Shown piece by piece: positions 40,941 to 49,559 of a stretch of 64,000 bases of DNA. Below the pieces are notes generated by a model, which saw only the letters and a list, made by a program, of their open reading frames with translations, was not told where the DNA came from and searched no databases. The stretch is taken from assembly GCF_009184425.1 (NCBI RefSeq), contig NZ_WELG01000002.1:434001-498000 (forward strand), in the 5' to 3' direction. The position numbers and the translations under genes were made by a program. This DNA is from Flagellimonas olearia. GTDB lineage: Bacteria; Bacteroidota; Bacteroidia; Flavobacteriales; Flavobacteriaceae. Every line of letters starts with the position of its first letter. Within the stretch, counting starts at the first letter, position 1.

Positions 40941-41465
40941 ATGAGCTTTTTGGATATTGTTATTGGGATTTTATTGGTTTGGGGCCTTTACAAGGGTCTT
41001 AAAAATGGCCTTTTTGTGGAGATTGCCTCTTTGGCGGCGTTGATTGCCGGAATTTATGGGGCCATCCATTTCTCCTACATTACGGGAAATTATTTGGCCC
41101 AGCACATGAACTGGAGTGAACAATATATGAACATTGCGGCATTTTTGATCACTTTTTTTGCCATTATCCTATTGGTCAATTTTGCGGGTAAGTTTCTGAC
41201 CAAAATTGCGGATTTTGCCATGTTGGGCCTTCTGAACAAGCTTGCAGGCGGTATTTTTGGTGCGCTCAAGGTCGCTGTTATCCTAGGAGCGATGCTCATC
41301 TTCTTTGAACGACTTGCCACGCCCTTGAACCTGATCAATGAGGATACCAAAAAAGAGTCTGTCTTTTATAATCCCGTAAAAGAAATCGGGGCATTTGTAT
41401 TTGCCTTGGTCCTGCCGGATGAAAAACCGGCGGAAGAACCCGAGTTCAACGGACAGACCATTTAA
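40941..41465 (+). CDS. CvpA-family membrane protein
   Basis: One hundred seventy-four residues with four predicted spans. The N-terminus SFLDIVIGILLVWGLYKGLK NG is the CvpA signature (LDI...GxYKGLxNGL), followed by the conserved IASLAALIAGIYGAIHFSY. CvpA in E. coli is needed for colicin V export and affects envelope integrity; the molecular role remains uncertain. Divergent from the hypothetical-ABM-glpD run. Confidence 0.88.
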   Translation: MSFLDIVIGILLVWGLYKGLKNGLFVEIASLAALIAGIYGAIHFSYITGNYLAQHMNWSEQYMNIAAFLITFFAIILLVNFAGKFLTKIADFAMLGLLNKLAGGIFGALKVAVILGAMLIFFERLATPLNLINEDTKKESVFYNPVKEIGAFVFALVLPDEKPAEEPEFNGQTI

Positions 41466-41627
41466 AAATCCAAACCTTACTTTTTTGCCCCTTTCCTACC
41501 TACTTTTTGCAATTCAACGTAAGAATCTGCCATCTGTGGAGAATTTATGGCCAAAGCCACCTGCTCCATTAGATTAGCTTACAGAACACTAGGGATTGTA
41601 GAACCGGTCCCCGAAAGTACCCCGAGG

Positions 41628-42137
41628 ATGAAAAAATTGTATAGCGCAATGTTGCTTCTTGCAACAGTTGCCTTATTGACTATGTGCAACTCCACATCAA
41701 TTGAAGATGAGATCGAATACACCGAGGCTTCCATTGGAAATGATAAAATTTCCATAGATCCCAATGGCATTGAAAGTAAGCTCATTGATATGGTCAACGA
41801 CCACCGAGCTTCCGTTGGAAAGAACACCCTTCAAGATAGTCCATCTTCCTACAAGTATGCCGAGGAGCATAACGATTACATGATTGCGAAAAACAAACTG
41901 AGCCATGATAATTTTGAATCAAGGGCCGAAAAGATAGCGGAAGAAACCCATGCTACCGGGGTTTCCGAAAATGTGGCCCGATACTATACCTCGGCCGAGC
42001 AGACCATAGAGGCTTGGTTGGACAGTGATTCCCACAAAAAGGCCATGGAGGGAGACTATACGCACACCACGTTGAGCGTGCAGTTGGACAAAGAGGGTAG
42101 ACCTTATTACACCCAGATTTTCATTAAAGTGGATTAG
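41628..42137 (+). CDS. CAP-domain (SCP-like) lipoprotein
   Basis: One hundred sixty-nine residues from ATG 41628 with signal MKKLYSAMLLLATVALLTMC. The mature domain is a bacterial CAP/SCP fold: LIDMVNDHRASVGKNTLQDS, AEEHNDYMIAKNKLSHDNFE (His and Glu of the CAP cavity), GVSENVARYYTSAEQTIEAW and LDSDSHKKAMEGDYTHTTLS. Function of bacterial members is not clear; some bind envelope ligands. A terminator follows, so it is likely monocistronic. Confidence 0.9.
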   Translation: MKKLYSAMLLLATVALLTMCNSTSIEDEIEYTEASIGNDKISIDPNGIESKLIDMVNDHRASVGKNTLQDSPSSYKYAEEHNDYMIAKNKLSHDNFESRAEKIAEETHATGVSENVARYYTSAEQTIEAWLDSDSHKKAMEGDYTHTTLSVQLDKEGRPYYTQIFIKVD

Positions 42138-42168
42138 CATTTTTCCACATACATTTATATTAGTGCTG

Positions 42169-42197
42169 AAGACCTGTTTGCCAAGCAGGTCTTTTTT
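42169..42197 (+). terminator. Intrinsic terminator after CAP lipoprotein
   Basis: AAGACCTG (42169-42176) pairs with CAGGTCTT (42186-42193) across a nine-nt loop, followed by a T6 run (42192-42197). Confidence 0.8.
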
Positions 42198-42252
42198 GTG
42201 AAACACTATGTTCCCACTCAGGTTTTTTTTACCTTTCCTAAAATCTTGAGAT

Positions 42253-42795
42253 ATGGCAATACAGGCGCCTTTCAACCTGAACAAATGGATTGAGGAAAAT
42301 AGGGATACCTTAAAACCTCCGGTTGGCAATAGAAATCTTTATAAGGAGGCAGACGATTATATTGTGATGATCGTTGCGGGGCCCAACGCCCGAAAGGACT
42401 ATCACTATAACGAAACCGAAGAGCTTTTCTATCAATTGGAAGGCCAAATTGAAGTCCATATCCAGGAAGATGGCCAAAAAAAGACCATGAAACTGGGGCC
42501 AGGCGATATGTACTTGCATCCCGCCAAAGTCCCCCATTCCCCGGTACGCCATGAAGGGTCCATTGGACTGGTGGTGGAGCGAAAAAGGAAAGACATGAAA
42601 GTAGATGACGGATTGCTTTGGTTCTGTGACCACTGCAACAACAAACTGTATGAGGTCTACTTTACCCTAAATGATATTGAAAAAGACTTTTTGGCCCATT
42701 TTAAGCACTTCTACAGTTCCGAGGAACTGCGCACCTGTGACCAATGCGGAACGGTAATGCCCGTGGACGAACGCTTTATTGCCCAAGAAGAATGA
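42253..42795 (+). CDS. 3-hydroxyanthranilate 3,4-dioxygenase
   Basis: Fe(II) cupin enzyme that opens 3-hydroxyanthranilate to 2-amino-3-carboxymuconate semialdehyde, the step leading to quinolinate/NAD or catabolism. Iron ligands: His and Glu in YHYNETEELFYQLEGQIEVH (residues about 48-67) and His in HPAKVPHSPVRH (about 90-100). The C-terminus has two CxxC pairs (WFCDHCNNKLYE, RTCDQCGTVMP), the rubredoxin-like second iron site of bacterial and yeast enzymes. Length 180 is normal. It overlaps the DUF1304 gene by 4 nt (ATGA). Tryptophan dioxygenase is at 3116; no kynureninase or kynurenine monooxygenase is in the window. Confidence 0.95.
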   Translation: MAIQAPFNLNKWIEENRDTLKPPVGNRNLYKEADDYIVMIVAGPNARKDYHYNETEELFYQLEGQIEVHIQEDGQKKTMKLGPGDMYLHPAKVPHSPVRHEGSIGLVVERKRKDMKVDDGLLWFCDHCNNKLYEVYFTLNDIEKDFLAHFKHFYSSEELRTCDQCGTVMPVDERFIAQEE

Positions 42796-43166
42796 TACTC
42801 CTATTCGCTAAAATCGTAGTGGTTATTGTGGCTTTGCTCCACATCTATTTTTTATGGTTGGAGATGTTCGCATGGACCACAAAGGCAAAAAAGGTTTTTC
42901 GCCAGTTCCCTGAAGATTTGTTCGAACCTACCAAAACCCTGGCCGCCAACCAAGGACTGTACAATGGGTTTTTGGCGGTAGGACTTTTATGGTCATTGTT
43001 CATCCAAGACCCCATCTGGCAGATAAATATTGCCCTTTTCTTTTTGGGTTGCGTTGCCGTTGCCGGCATCTATGGCGCCCTTACGGCTTCCAAGAAAATA
43101 TTGGTGGTACAGGGATTTCCCGCCCTATTGGGAATTGTTCTGTTCCTGCTGCATCTTTTCCTTTGA
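42792..43166 (+). CDS. DUF1304 membrane protein
   Basis: One hundred twenty-four residues with four spans, starting MILLFAKIVVVIVALLHIYF at ATG 42792. The WLEMFAWTTKAKKVF and KTLAANQGLYNGFLAVGLLW segments are the DUF1304 signature. Function unknown. It is coupled by ATGA to 3-hydroxyanthranilate dioxygenase, which may reflect only compaction. The frame extends upstream into the dioxygenase gene, but that part is not membrane-like. Confidence 0.87.
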   Translation: MILLFAKIVVVIVALLHIYFLWLEMFAWTTKAKKVFRQFPEDLFEPTKTLAANQGLYNGFLAVGLLWSLFIQDPIWQINIALFFLGCVAVAGIYGALTASKKILVVQGFPALLGIVLFLLHLFL

Positions 43167-43238
43167 AAATCTTCGTTTTCCCTTCTAGATTATTCGTATT
43201 TTTGAAAAATATAACAATTCACGATTAAAAAGTTATAA

Positions 43239-44792
43239 ATGTCAAACGTAGCAACTGCTTTTGGAATGGACGAAGCCCTAAAGGAACTGGGCCTAAACGA
43301 AATAAATAATGGGACTTCCACAGGAAAAGATTGGTTTTCCAACGGACCGATCATCGAGTCCTATTCACCAGTGGATGGCGCCCTTATCGGAAAGGTGAAA
43401 GCCACAACACCAGAGGATTATGAAAAAGTAATCAGTACTGCACAAAAAGGGTTCAAAGTCTGGAGAACAATGCCTGCTCCCCAACGTGGTGAGGTGGTGC
43501 GTCAGTTCAATGATGAGCTTAGACGTTTAAAAGAACCCTTGGGCAAGTTGGTTTCCTACGAAATGGGAAAAAGTTACCAAGAAGGTTTGGGAGAAGTCCA
43601 GGAAATGATAGACATCTGCGATTTTGCCGTGGGCCTATCCAGACAATTGCATGGCCTCACCATGCACAGTGAACGCCCAGGTCACCGAATGTACGAACAA
43701 TACCATCCTCTTGGTGTGGTTGGAATTATTTCAGCATTCAACTTCCCGGTTGCCGTTTGGTCTTGGAATACTGCCTTGGCATGGGTCTGTGGTGACGCCT
43801 GCATTTGGAAAGGTTCCGAGAAAACCCCAATGACTTCTGTTGCGTGTCAGAACATTGCCGCACGGGTATTTGCCAAAAATGGGGTGCCTGAAGGTATTTC
43901 CTGCTTGATTACCGGCGATTACACTGTGGGTGAATTGATGACCAAGGATGAGCGCATTCCATTGATTTCCGCTACCGGTTCTACCCGTATGGGGAAAATA
44001 GTCGCCAAAACCGTTGGGGAACGATTGGGAAAAACGCTGTTGGAATTGGGTGGAAACAATGCCATTATCGTTACCCCCGATGCCAACATAAAAAATACCG
44101 TGATCGGTGCCGTATTTGGTGCCGTGGGAACCTGCGGGCAACGTTGTACCTCAACACGTAGATTGATCGTTCACGAAGATGTATACGACAAGGTGAAAAA
44201 TGCCATTGTGGATGCCTATAAACAAATACGGATTGGAAACCCCTTGGATGAAAACAACCATGTGGGACCCCTTATCGACAAAGATGCCGTAAAGAACTAT
44301 CTCAATGCCTTGGAGAAAGTAACGGAAGAAGGCGGAAAAGTTTTGGTGGAAGGCGGAGTACTCGATGGCGAAGGTTATGAAAGTGGATGCTATGTAAAAC
44401 CCGCAATCGCCGAGGCCAAGAACCACTTTGAAATTGTCCAGCACGAAACCTTTGGTCCCGTTCTGTACCTTCTAAAATATAGTGGCGACCTTGAAAACGC
44501 CTTGGAAATGCAAAATGGGGTCAGACAAGGGTTATCCTCGGCTATTATGACCAATAATCTACGTGAAGCCGAACGTTTCCTTTCCGTGGAAGGCTCAGAT
44601 TGTGGAATTGCCAATGTGAATATTGGAACCTCCGGTGCGGAAATCGGTGGCGCCTTTGGAGGGGAGAAAGAAACCGGCGGAGGTCGTGAAAGCGGCTCAG
44701 ATGCCTGGAAAGTCTACATGAGACGTCAGACCAATACCATTAACTATACCACTGAACTTCCTTTGGCGCAAGGCATTAAATTTGACTTGTAA
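43239..44792 (+). CDS. Aldehyde dehydrogenase, ALDH7 (antiquitin-like)
   Basis: NAD-dependent aldehyde dehydrogenase of 517 residues. Closest by pattern to the ALDH7 group (alpha-aminoadipic semialdehyde or piperideine-6-carboxylate dehydrogenase in lysine breakdown): YSPVDGALIGKVKATTPEDY, YHPLGVVGIISAFNFPVAVW, WKGSEKTPM. Catalytic Glu is in LLELGGNNAI and the nucleophile Cys in GTCGQRCTSTRRL. GFxNxxxxxx-type ALDH8 features of kynurenine-pathway muconate enzymes are not seen, so a lysine or general aldehyde role is preferred. Monocistronic, with a bidirectional terminator after it. Confidence 0.92.
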   Translation: MSNVATAFGMDEALKELGLNEINNGTSTGKDWFSNGPIIESYSPVDGALIGKVKATTPEDYEKVISTAQKGFKVWRTMPAPQRGEVVRQFNDELRRLKEPLGKLVSYEMGKSYQEGLGEVQEMIDICDFAVGLSRQLHGLTMHSERPGHRMYEQYHPLGVVGIISAFNFPVAVWSWNTALAWVCGDACIWKGSEKTPMTSVACQNIAARVFAKNGVPEGISCLITGDYTVGELMTKDERIPLISATGSTRMGKIVAKTVGERLGKTLLELGGNNAIIVTPDANIKNTVIGAVFGAVGTCGQRCTSTRRLIVHEDVYDKVKNAIVDAYKQIRIGNPLDENNHVGPLIDKDAVKNYLNALEKVTEEGGKVLVEGGVLDGEGYESGCYVKPAIAEAKNHFEIVQHETFGPVLYLLKYSGDLENALEMQNGVRQGLSSAIMTNNLREAERFLSVEGSDCGIANVNIGTSGAEIGGAFGGEKETGGGRESGSDAWKVYMRRQTNTINYTTELPLAQGIKFDL

Positions 44793-44813
44793 TGCATTGG
44801 CAGTTCAACCCAT

Positions 44814-44850
44814 AAAAAAAGCCCGGAGGATATCCGGGCTTTTCTTTTTT
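44814..44850. terminator. Bidirectional terminator
   Basis: AAGCCCGGA (44819-44827) with TCCGGGCTT (44833-44841), five-nt loop, A7 before and T-rich TTTCTTTTTT after. Serves the convergent ALDH7 gene and the exported protein gene. Confidence 0.88.
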
Positions 44851-44859
44851 AGTAAGTCA

Positions 44860-45624
44860 TCATTCCTTTGGTGCAATCCTATGCACCAATTCATAAAGGA
44901 TACTGTACTCAAAACCTCCTTCGGGCATTATTTCGCCCATTTTGGATTTGGAAACCACTTCTTGGAAATCCCCATCCATTCCACTGGGATTGTAACGAAG
45001 GTAGTTCATGACATCGGAAATCTTGTCAAATCCATCCCAAGTCAAGACTGAAAATCTGGCAAGTCTCCCGGTGGGATAAACCACGGACATCAATCCCCAT
45101 GATTTCATCCCCAAATTTCCACTTTTAATATTCTTCTGATGAAGGGGCTTCCAGAGTTCCTTGTTCTCTTGGATAAACCCGTTTCTGCTTTTGGGCATGG
45201 CATAGTTTACCAAAGCATATTTATAATCCCCAGGTATCATATCCTCCATCTGCAACCAATAATCAAAAGGGATCTTGGTAAAAGAATTGGTCTCTACCAT
45301 ACCAGGTGCCACCCCCATGGTCTTTAGATTTTCACTGTTCCAGATCTGGCTCGGATCGGCGGCCTCAAAACTGTCGTACACGTTTACAAAAACATAATTG
45401 GGAGCACCTTCCTCGGTTACCCCTACCTTTCTCCAAAGCGACCAACTGGCCATTTTACCCTTGTCTACCGCAGCTTGGGCCACTTTTGCCCAATACTTGG
45501 TTTCTTTTTCAACAAAATCAGCCTCCCTGTCCTGAGGAACCACCCTATACTGAAAATAGGCCACTTGTCCATAAGAACAGATTGCAACAACCAATGCAAT
45601 GCATGTTAATAGTGTTCTTCTCAT
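44860..45624 (-). CDS. Exported protein of unknown function
   Basis: Two hundred fifty-four residues. Signal peptide MRRTLLTCIALVVAICSYGQ, then two stretches that look like ferredoxin-like/ABM repeats: VPQDREADFVEKETKYWAKV ... WSLWRKVGVTEEGAPNYVFV and LWKPLHQKNIKSGNLGMKSW ... RFSVLTWDGFDKISDVMNYL, both with a pattern of helix then Trp-rich strand. I do not recognise a named family. It stands alone, with an unusual structured gap upstream (45625-46106). Confidence 0.75.
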   Translation of the reverse strand: MRRTLLTCIALVVAICSYGQVAYFQYRVVPQDREADFVEKETKYWAKVAQAAVDKGKMASWSLWRKVGVTEEGAPNYVFVNVYDSFEAADPSQIWNSENLKTMGVAPGMVETNSFTKIPFDYWLQMEDMIPGDYKYALVNYAMPKSRNGFIQENKELWKPLHQKNIKSGNLGMKSWGLMSVVYPTGRLARFSVLTWDGFDKISDVMNYLRYNPSGMDGDFQEVVSKSKMGEIMPEGGFEYSILYELVHRIAPKE

Positions 45625-45753
45625 CTTGTTTAGTTTTTAAGGTTAACCTTTTAATGTACTAAAAATCAGATACTATTAACATATTCTTAACTTTTGATTA
45701 ACATTTTTTTAATGTTGCTGAAAGACCCTTCTTACAAGGGGTATAAACAAAGT

Positions 45754-45869
45754 CGCCCATTTAGGATGAACACTAAACGGGCGATCTTAAAAAACCAACT
45801 TAACTAACTCAAACTTAGTTTGATTAAACCCTATTTCAATGCCGGAGCTTTGTCGGGAGAAATAGGGTT
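45754..45869 (-). ncRNA. Structured element C in the 45625-46106 gap
   Basis: The 482-nt gap holds three hairpins. Read on the minus strand: an 11-bp stem AACCCTATTTC/GAAATAGGGTT (45869-45827) closed by an inner CCG/CGG; AACTAA/TTAGTT (45820-45802); then a linker with AAGTTGGTTTTTT; then CGCCCGTTTAG/CTAAATGGGCG (45783-45754), which has a G-U pair only on the minus strand. The last two parts mirror elements A, B and D with weaker sequence identity and no T-run. It could be a small RNA or the 5' UTR of the exported protein gene (100-280 nt downstream). The remaining gap to 46106 shows nothing else I can support. Confidence 0.45.
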
Positions 45870-46106
45870 CCTTACCTAATATTTGTTGCAAATTTCCAAC
45901 TATTCAGCCTATGCTTTTCAAGCTATCGTATCAGTGGTAGAAAAAAATGTGTGATTGGTTCCTTTAGAACTGTTTTCAGTTTCCTGATTTTGTCAACTTC
46001 TTACAGATAGCTTCCAAAAAGCTCAAATTCTTGTAATTATCCTAAAAAAATTAAGATTTTTTTAATATTTTGGATAGGACGTTTGCAAACTATACAACCT
46101 CAAAAA

Positions 46107-46664
46107 ATGGATTTCCAAGACTCAAACACCTGGTACTGGATTATCTTGGCGCTAACGGCGATTATCTCAGGTATTTTGGGATACATGTTTGGAAAGTCAG
46201 ATATTCCATCTGCTCCCGATAATTATAATGAACTGAACAGTCTGGATATTGAAAACGCCAAGCTCAGGGCCGACTTGAAGACCTGCAAGGAACGTTTGTC
46301 ATCTTTCAGTACTCCAAAGCCAAACTCAAAATCACTGGTTAAACCGGAAAAAATCATTTCTGAATCGTTCAATCCTGTTTCTGCAAAAACCGCATTGGGT
46401 AAAAAAGTAAGTTTGGACGACCTCAAAATTGTTGAGGGTATTGGCCCTAAAATAGAGGGACTCTTCCATAATTTCGATATTAAAACATGGAAGGCGCTTT
46501 CCGAAACATCGGCGGACACCTGTCAAAAAGTACTCGATTCCGGTGGAAAACGATATAGGATCCATGACCCGGCATCTTGGCCCATGCAGGCTAAAATGGC
46601 CCACGAAGGACACTGGGAACAGCTTGCCCAATGGCAAGAAAAACATAGGGCCGGAAAATTCTAA
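46107..46664 (+). CDS. Membrane-anchored H3TH (flap endonuclease-like) domain protein
   Basis: One hundred eighty-five residues from ATG 46107 (an in-frame TTG lies eight codons earlier). N-terminal membrane span WYWIILALTAIISGILGYMF, then a coiled region, then a helix-hairpin-helix pair with GIGPKIEGLFHNFDIKTWKA (about 116-135), similar to the predicted 5' nuclease-like proteins of COG3743. The end HDPASWPMQAKMAHEGHWEQ is typical of flavobacterial members. A true nuclease activity has not been shown; it may just bind nucleic acid or ribosomal protein-like partners. Convergent with the desaturase gene. Confidence 0.85.
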   Translation: MDFQDSNTWYWIILALTAIISGILGYMFGKSDIPSAPDNYNELNSLDIENAKLRADLKTCKERLSSFSTPKPNSKSLVKPEKIISESFNPVSAKTALGKKVSLDDLKIVEGIGPKIEGLFHNFDIKTWKALSETSADTCQKVLDSGGKRYRIHDPASWPMQAKMAHEGHWEQLAQWQEKHRAGKF

Positions 46665-46680
46665 GCTACCTGATATTGTT

Positions 46681-47676
46681 TTAAAGCATTCCGTTGGCCG
46701 TGACCCATTTGAAGGTGTGCTGCTCTTCGGAAAATTTCATCCGTTCGGAGATACGCTGCAACCTTTCCGGAAGTTTCATAAGATAGTCCCGGGCTTTTTC
46801 TGCTGTATCCGAAAGGGATTGCAAGCTTCCCAATTGCCAATAATCGTTCAACTTTTGTAGAATGTCAATGTAATCCTGGGCGGTATATACACCCAATCGT
46901 TGGGCACAATCTGAAAACTGTTCAAATGCCAAGCCTATACTTCCACCGGATTCACGCAAAAAGTGAGCGGGCATCACTATTTTTCGTTTCATCATATCTG
47001 CGAAGGCCAAAACCATATTATTGGGGTCATGCTCCAATATAATTTTCACAAATTCCCTATAGGCCAAGTGGTGTCGCATTTCATCACCCGCAATAATATT
47101 ACACATTTTGGCCAAAGATTTATTGCCTTTTTGACGGGCCAACTTTCCTACCCGTTTATGGGAAATGTTGGTGGCCAGCTCTTGAAACGAGGTATATACA
47201 AAATTCTTGTAAGGGTCTCTGTCAGTCCCTATATCAAATCCGTCGGATATCAAATGTTGGGTAGTAATTTCCACTTCCCGCATGTTCACGCGGCCAGATA
47301 GGTACAAGTACTTGTTGAGCACATCGCCATGCCTGTTCTCTTCCGCAGTCCATGCCCTTACCCATTTGCTCCATCCATTTTCCTTGCCGTTGTGTTGATC
47401 GATTCCTTCAACATCCATCAACCACGATTCATAGGTGGGCAATGCTTCTTCGGTAATGGTATCCGCAACCAAGGTCACCCAAAAATCGTATCCCAATTCT
47501 TTGGCCTCACCACGGATCTCTTCCACTTCATCAAAAAATTTATCGCTTTGGGAATCTGGCAAGAAATCTGTCGGTTGCCATATTTCTTCCGTAGGAATGA
47601 GAAACTCCTTCATAAATCCTTCCACTTTCGGTTCGATGGCTTGCATCACCTCCAACCGAATATTCTTTTCTGGCAT
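46681..47676 (-). CDS. Acyl-[acyl-carrier-protein] desaturase
   Basis: Soluble diiron enzyme that introduces a double bond into acyl-ACP. The 331 residues carry the two EENRHG-type motifs: TAEENRHGDVLNKYLYLSG (residues about 110-128) and AGDEMRHHLAYREFVKIIL (about 190-208), with further glutamates (LVADTITEEALPTYESW) completing the diiron site. Related to plant stearoyl-ACP desaturases. It probably adjusts membrane fatty acids to temperature. No regulatory site seen. It is downstream of the metallophosphatase gene on the same strand, 54 nt apart. Confidence 0.94.
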   Translation of the reverse strand: MPEKNIRLEVMQAIEPKVEGFMKEFLIPTEEIWQPTDFLPDSQSDKFFDEVEEIRGEAKELGYDFWVTLVADTITEEALPTYESWLMDVEGIDQHNGKENGWSKWVRAWTAEENRHGDVLNKYLYLSGRVNMREVEITTQHLISDGFDIGTDRDPYKNFVYTSFQELATNISHKRVGKLARQKGNKSLAKMCNIIAGDEMRHHLAYREFVKIILEHDPNNMVLAFADMMKRKIVMPAHFLRESGGSIGLAFEQFSDCAQRLGVYTAQDYIDILQKLNDYWQLGSLQSLSDTAEKARDYLMKLPERLQRISERMKFSEEQHTFKWVTANGML

Positions 47677-47730
47677 AAACTAAATTTTTACAAAGATCTC
47701 CATTAAAATTTAAAAACGGATGGAATAGTT

Positions 47731-48456
47731 TTAATTTCTTCCTCTTTCCCCAGGATAAAATGTATGTACGGGATCACTTTGCCAAAATTCCTTGGTTTCC
47801 ACATCCATCATGGTCAGCGCCCCCATGAAAGCTGCTCCGGTATCAACATTCCAGACATTGCCTCCATTTTTGGGCACCACTTCCTCTTTCTTTGAAATAG
47901 GCGTGTGGCCAATGAAAACTTCTTTGTAGTGGTTCAAACGTTTGGGGAAATTTGAATCGTCTGGAGTAAGTTTTGGGTCCACGGCCATGGCAAGCTCCCA
48001 TAACGTGCGATCCCAATAGAACGATTGTTCAAAATATTCGAAATCCACCCCTTTAAGGTTGGTATACCCTGCATGGAGATAGAGCCTATTGTCCTCAGCC
48101 AAATAATAATTCTCCAAGGTGGCGTAAAACTCAAGGTGAGCGTCCCAATTGTCTCGATCATCCCCCACATACGAATCCCTTGTGGCTGTTCCTCCATGGG
48201 CCAACCATTGCGGGTTCTCTTTTTTGGTCAAGAGCCATTCCCTACAGAGTTCATCGTGATTCCCCCTTATAAACGTGCACTTATATTCCTCTTTCAATGC
48301 CAATAGAAAATCCACAGTTTCCACCGCAGTACTCCATGAATCCACATAATCCCCCAAAAAGATAAGATGGTCCGTTGGGGAAACTTTGGCACGTTGAAGA
48401 AGTTGTTCCAATGCCCTTACTCCTGAATGGATATCCCCCACAACCAATGTCCGCAT
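47731..48456 (-). CDS. Metallophosphatase (Ser/Thr phosphatase-like)
   Basis: Two-metal calcineurin-like phosphatase of 241 residues. All five metal motifs are visible: GDIHSG near residue 7, LGDYVDSW near 36, RGNHDE near 64, LHAGY near 128 and IGHTPI near 189. This order and size match bacterial PrpA/PrpE and diadenosine tetraphosphatase-type enzymes. Substrate not determinable. Divergent from the fructokinase gene and upstream of the acyl-ACP desaturase. Confidence 0.93.
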   Translation of the reverse strand: MRTLVVGDIHSGVRALEQLLQRAKVSPTDHLIFLGDYVDSWSTAVETVDFLLALKEEYKCTFIRGNHDELCREWLLTKKENPQWLAHGGTATRDSYVGDDRDNWDAHLEFYATLENYYLAEDNRLYLHAGYTNLKGVDFEYFEQSFYWDRTLWELAMAVDPKLTPDDSNFPKRLNHYKEVFIGHTPISKKEEVVPKNGGNVWNVDTGAAFMGALTMMDVETKEFWQSDPVHTFYPGERGRN

Positions 48457-48490
48457 ACACTAAAACTTTTGGCAATATTACACACAAAAG

Positions 48491-48503
48491 GTACGGTTCG
48501 TAC
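48491..48503. promoter_or_regulatory. Palindrome GTACG-GTT-CGTAC, operator candidate
   Basis: Perfect 5-bp inverted repeat with 3-nt spacer in the divergent spacer between the metallophosphatase (start 48456) and fructokinase (start 48613) genes. Short, so possibly chance. A TATAATTTTTGG near 48559 could be the fructokinase -7 region. Confidence 0.25.
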
Positions 48504-48612
48504 TAAATTAAGGTAAAGTTTTGGGGTGTATCTGACACAGATCTCCACAAAACCGTTATAATTTTTGGCCAAGGCGCTTTTTTATATGTACATTGGGATA
48601 GTACAAGGAGAA

Positions 48613-49557
48613 ATGAAAAAGGTATTTTGTGTTGGGGAACTACTGATAGATTTTGTGGCTGAAAACCAAGGAAGCGATCTTTCCAAGGCTATAAAATTTA
48701 CCAAAAAGGCTGGCGGTGCCCCGGCCAATGTTGCCTGTGCCATCTCCAAACTTGGCGGAAGAGGTATTTTTATAGGTTGTGTTGGCGACGATCCCTTTGG
48801 GCGTTTTTTGCTCGATGTGCTCAAAGCAGAAAATGTAGATATCTCATTGACCCAACTCTCCGATACGTTCACCACATTGGCCTTTGTCTCCTTGGCAGAA
48901 GATGGTGAACGCGATTTTGTGTTCAGCAGGGGTGCCGACCGCGAATTGGACTATGACCCCCTATTGCGAAAAAGCTTTAAGGACAATATTTTGCATTTGG
49001 GTGCCGCAACGGCATTATTGGGCGGTCCTTTGGAAAAGACTTATAGCAAATACTTGTTTGATGCCCTCACCAAGGAAATGTTCATCTCCTTTGACCCCAA
49101 TTTTAGGGGAGATCTGTGGAAAGATGAGGAAGAAACCTTCATTAAAAAATGCATGCCTTTTGTGGAAAAATCCCATTTGTGCAAGTTCAGTTTGGAGGAA
49201 GCCCAACTTATATCGGGCATAGCAGACCCTAAAAAAGCTTGTGATTTTATGCACGAGGCAGGTGCCAAGATCATAACCATAACCCTTGGTGCAGAAGGTA
49301 CTTTACTCAGTGCCCTGGGCACTAAAAAAATTATTCCGAGCATTGCCGTACAGCCCGTGGATACTACGGGTGCAGGAGATGCGTTCATAGGATGCCTTCT
49401 CCACCAAATTTCGGACTTGGGCAATTTTGATCCTGTTTTTGAACAGTTTGACCTATTGGAAAAAATGGTCGCCAAAGCCAACAGGGCCGGCGCCCTGACC
49501 ACCACCCAATATGGGGCTATTGCGGCATTGCCCACCAAGGAACAGTTGGAACCATAA
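48613..49557 (+). CDS. Fructokinase (PfkB/ribokinase family)
   Basis: Phosphorylates a free sugar, here most likely fructose to fructose 6-phosphate. ATG 48613 is chosen because MKKVFCVGELLIDFVAENQG is the family start; AAGGAG lies just 2 nt upstream, too close for a standard Shine-Dalgarno. N-terminal GGAPANVACAISKLGGRG and C-terminal DTTGAGDAFIGCLLHQ are the two PfkB signatures, the second with the catalytic Asp. The 314 residues are normal. The stop is 2 nt before the amylosucrase gene, so both are surely one operon: amylosucrase releases fructose and this enzyme consumes it. That context is the main reason for naming fructose. Confidence 0.93.
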   Translation: MKKVFCVGELLIDFVAENQGSDLSKAIKFTKKAGGAPANVACAISKLGGRGIFIGCVGDDPFGRFLLDVLKAENVDISLTQLSDTFTTLAFVSLAEDGERDFVFSRGADRELDYDPLLRKSFKDNILHLGAATALLGGPLEKTYSKYLFDALTKEMFISFDPNFRGDLWKDEEETFIKKCMPFVEKSHLCKFSLEEAQLISGIADPKKACDFMHEAGAKIITITLGAEGTLLSALGTKKIIPSIAVQPVDTTGAGDAFIGCLLHQISDLGNFDPVFEQFDLLEKMVAKANRAGALTTTQYGAIAALPTKEQLEP

Positions 49558-49559
49558 AA

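Noticed and set aside
43239-44792. ALDH as aminomuconate semialdehyde dehydrogenase of the kynurenine pathway
   Set aside because: It lies near 3-hydroxyanthranilate dioxygenase, but the motifs fit ALDH7 (antiquitin), and a 72-nt gap separates it from the preceding genes.
48605-48610. AAGGAG as a Shine-Dalgarno site of fructokinase
   Set aside because: Only 2 nt separate it from the ATG, and other genes in the window lack such sites, as expected for Bacteroidota.
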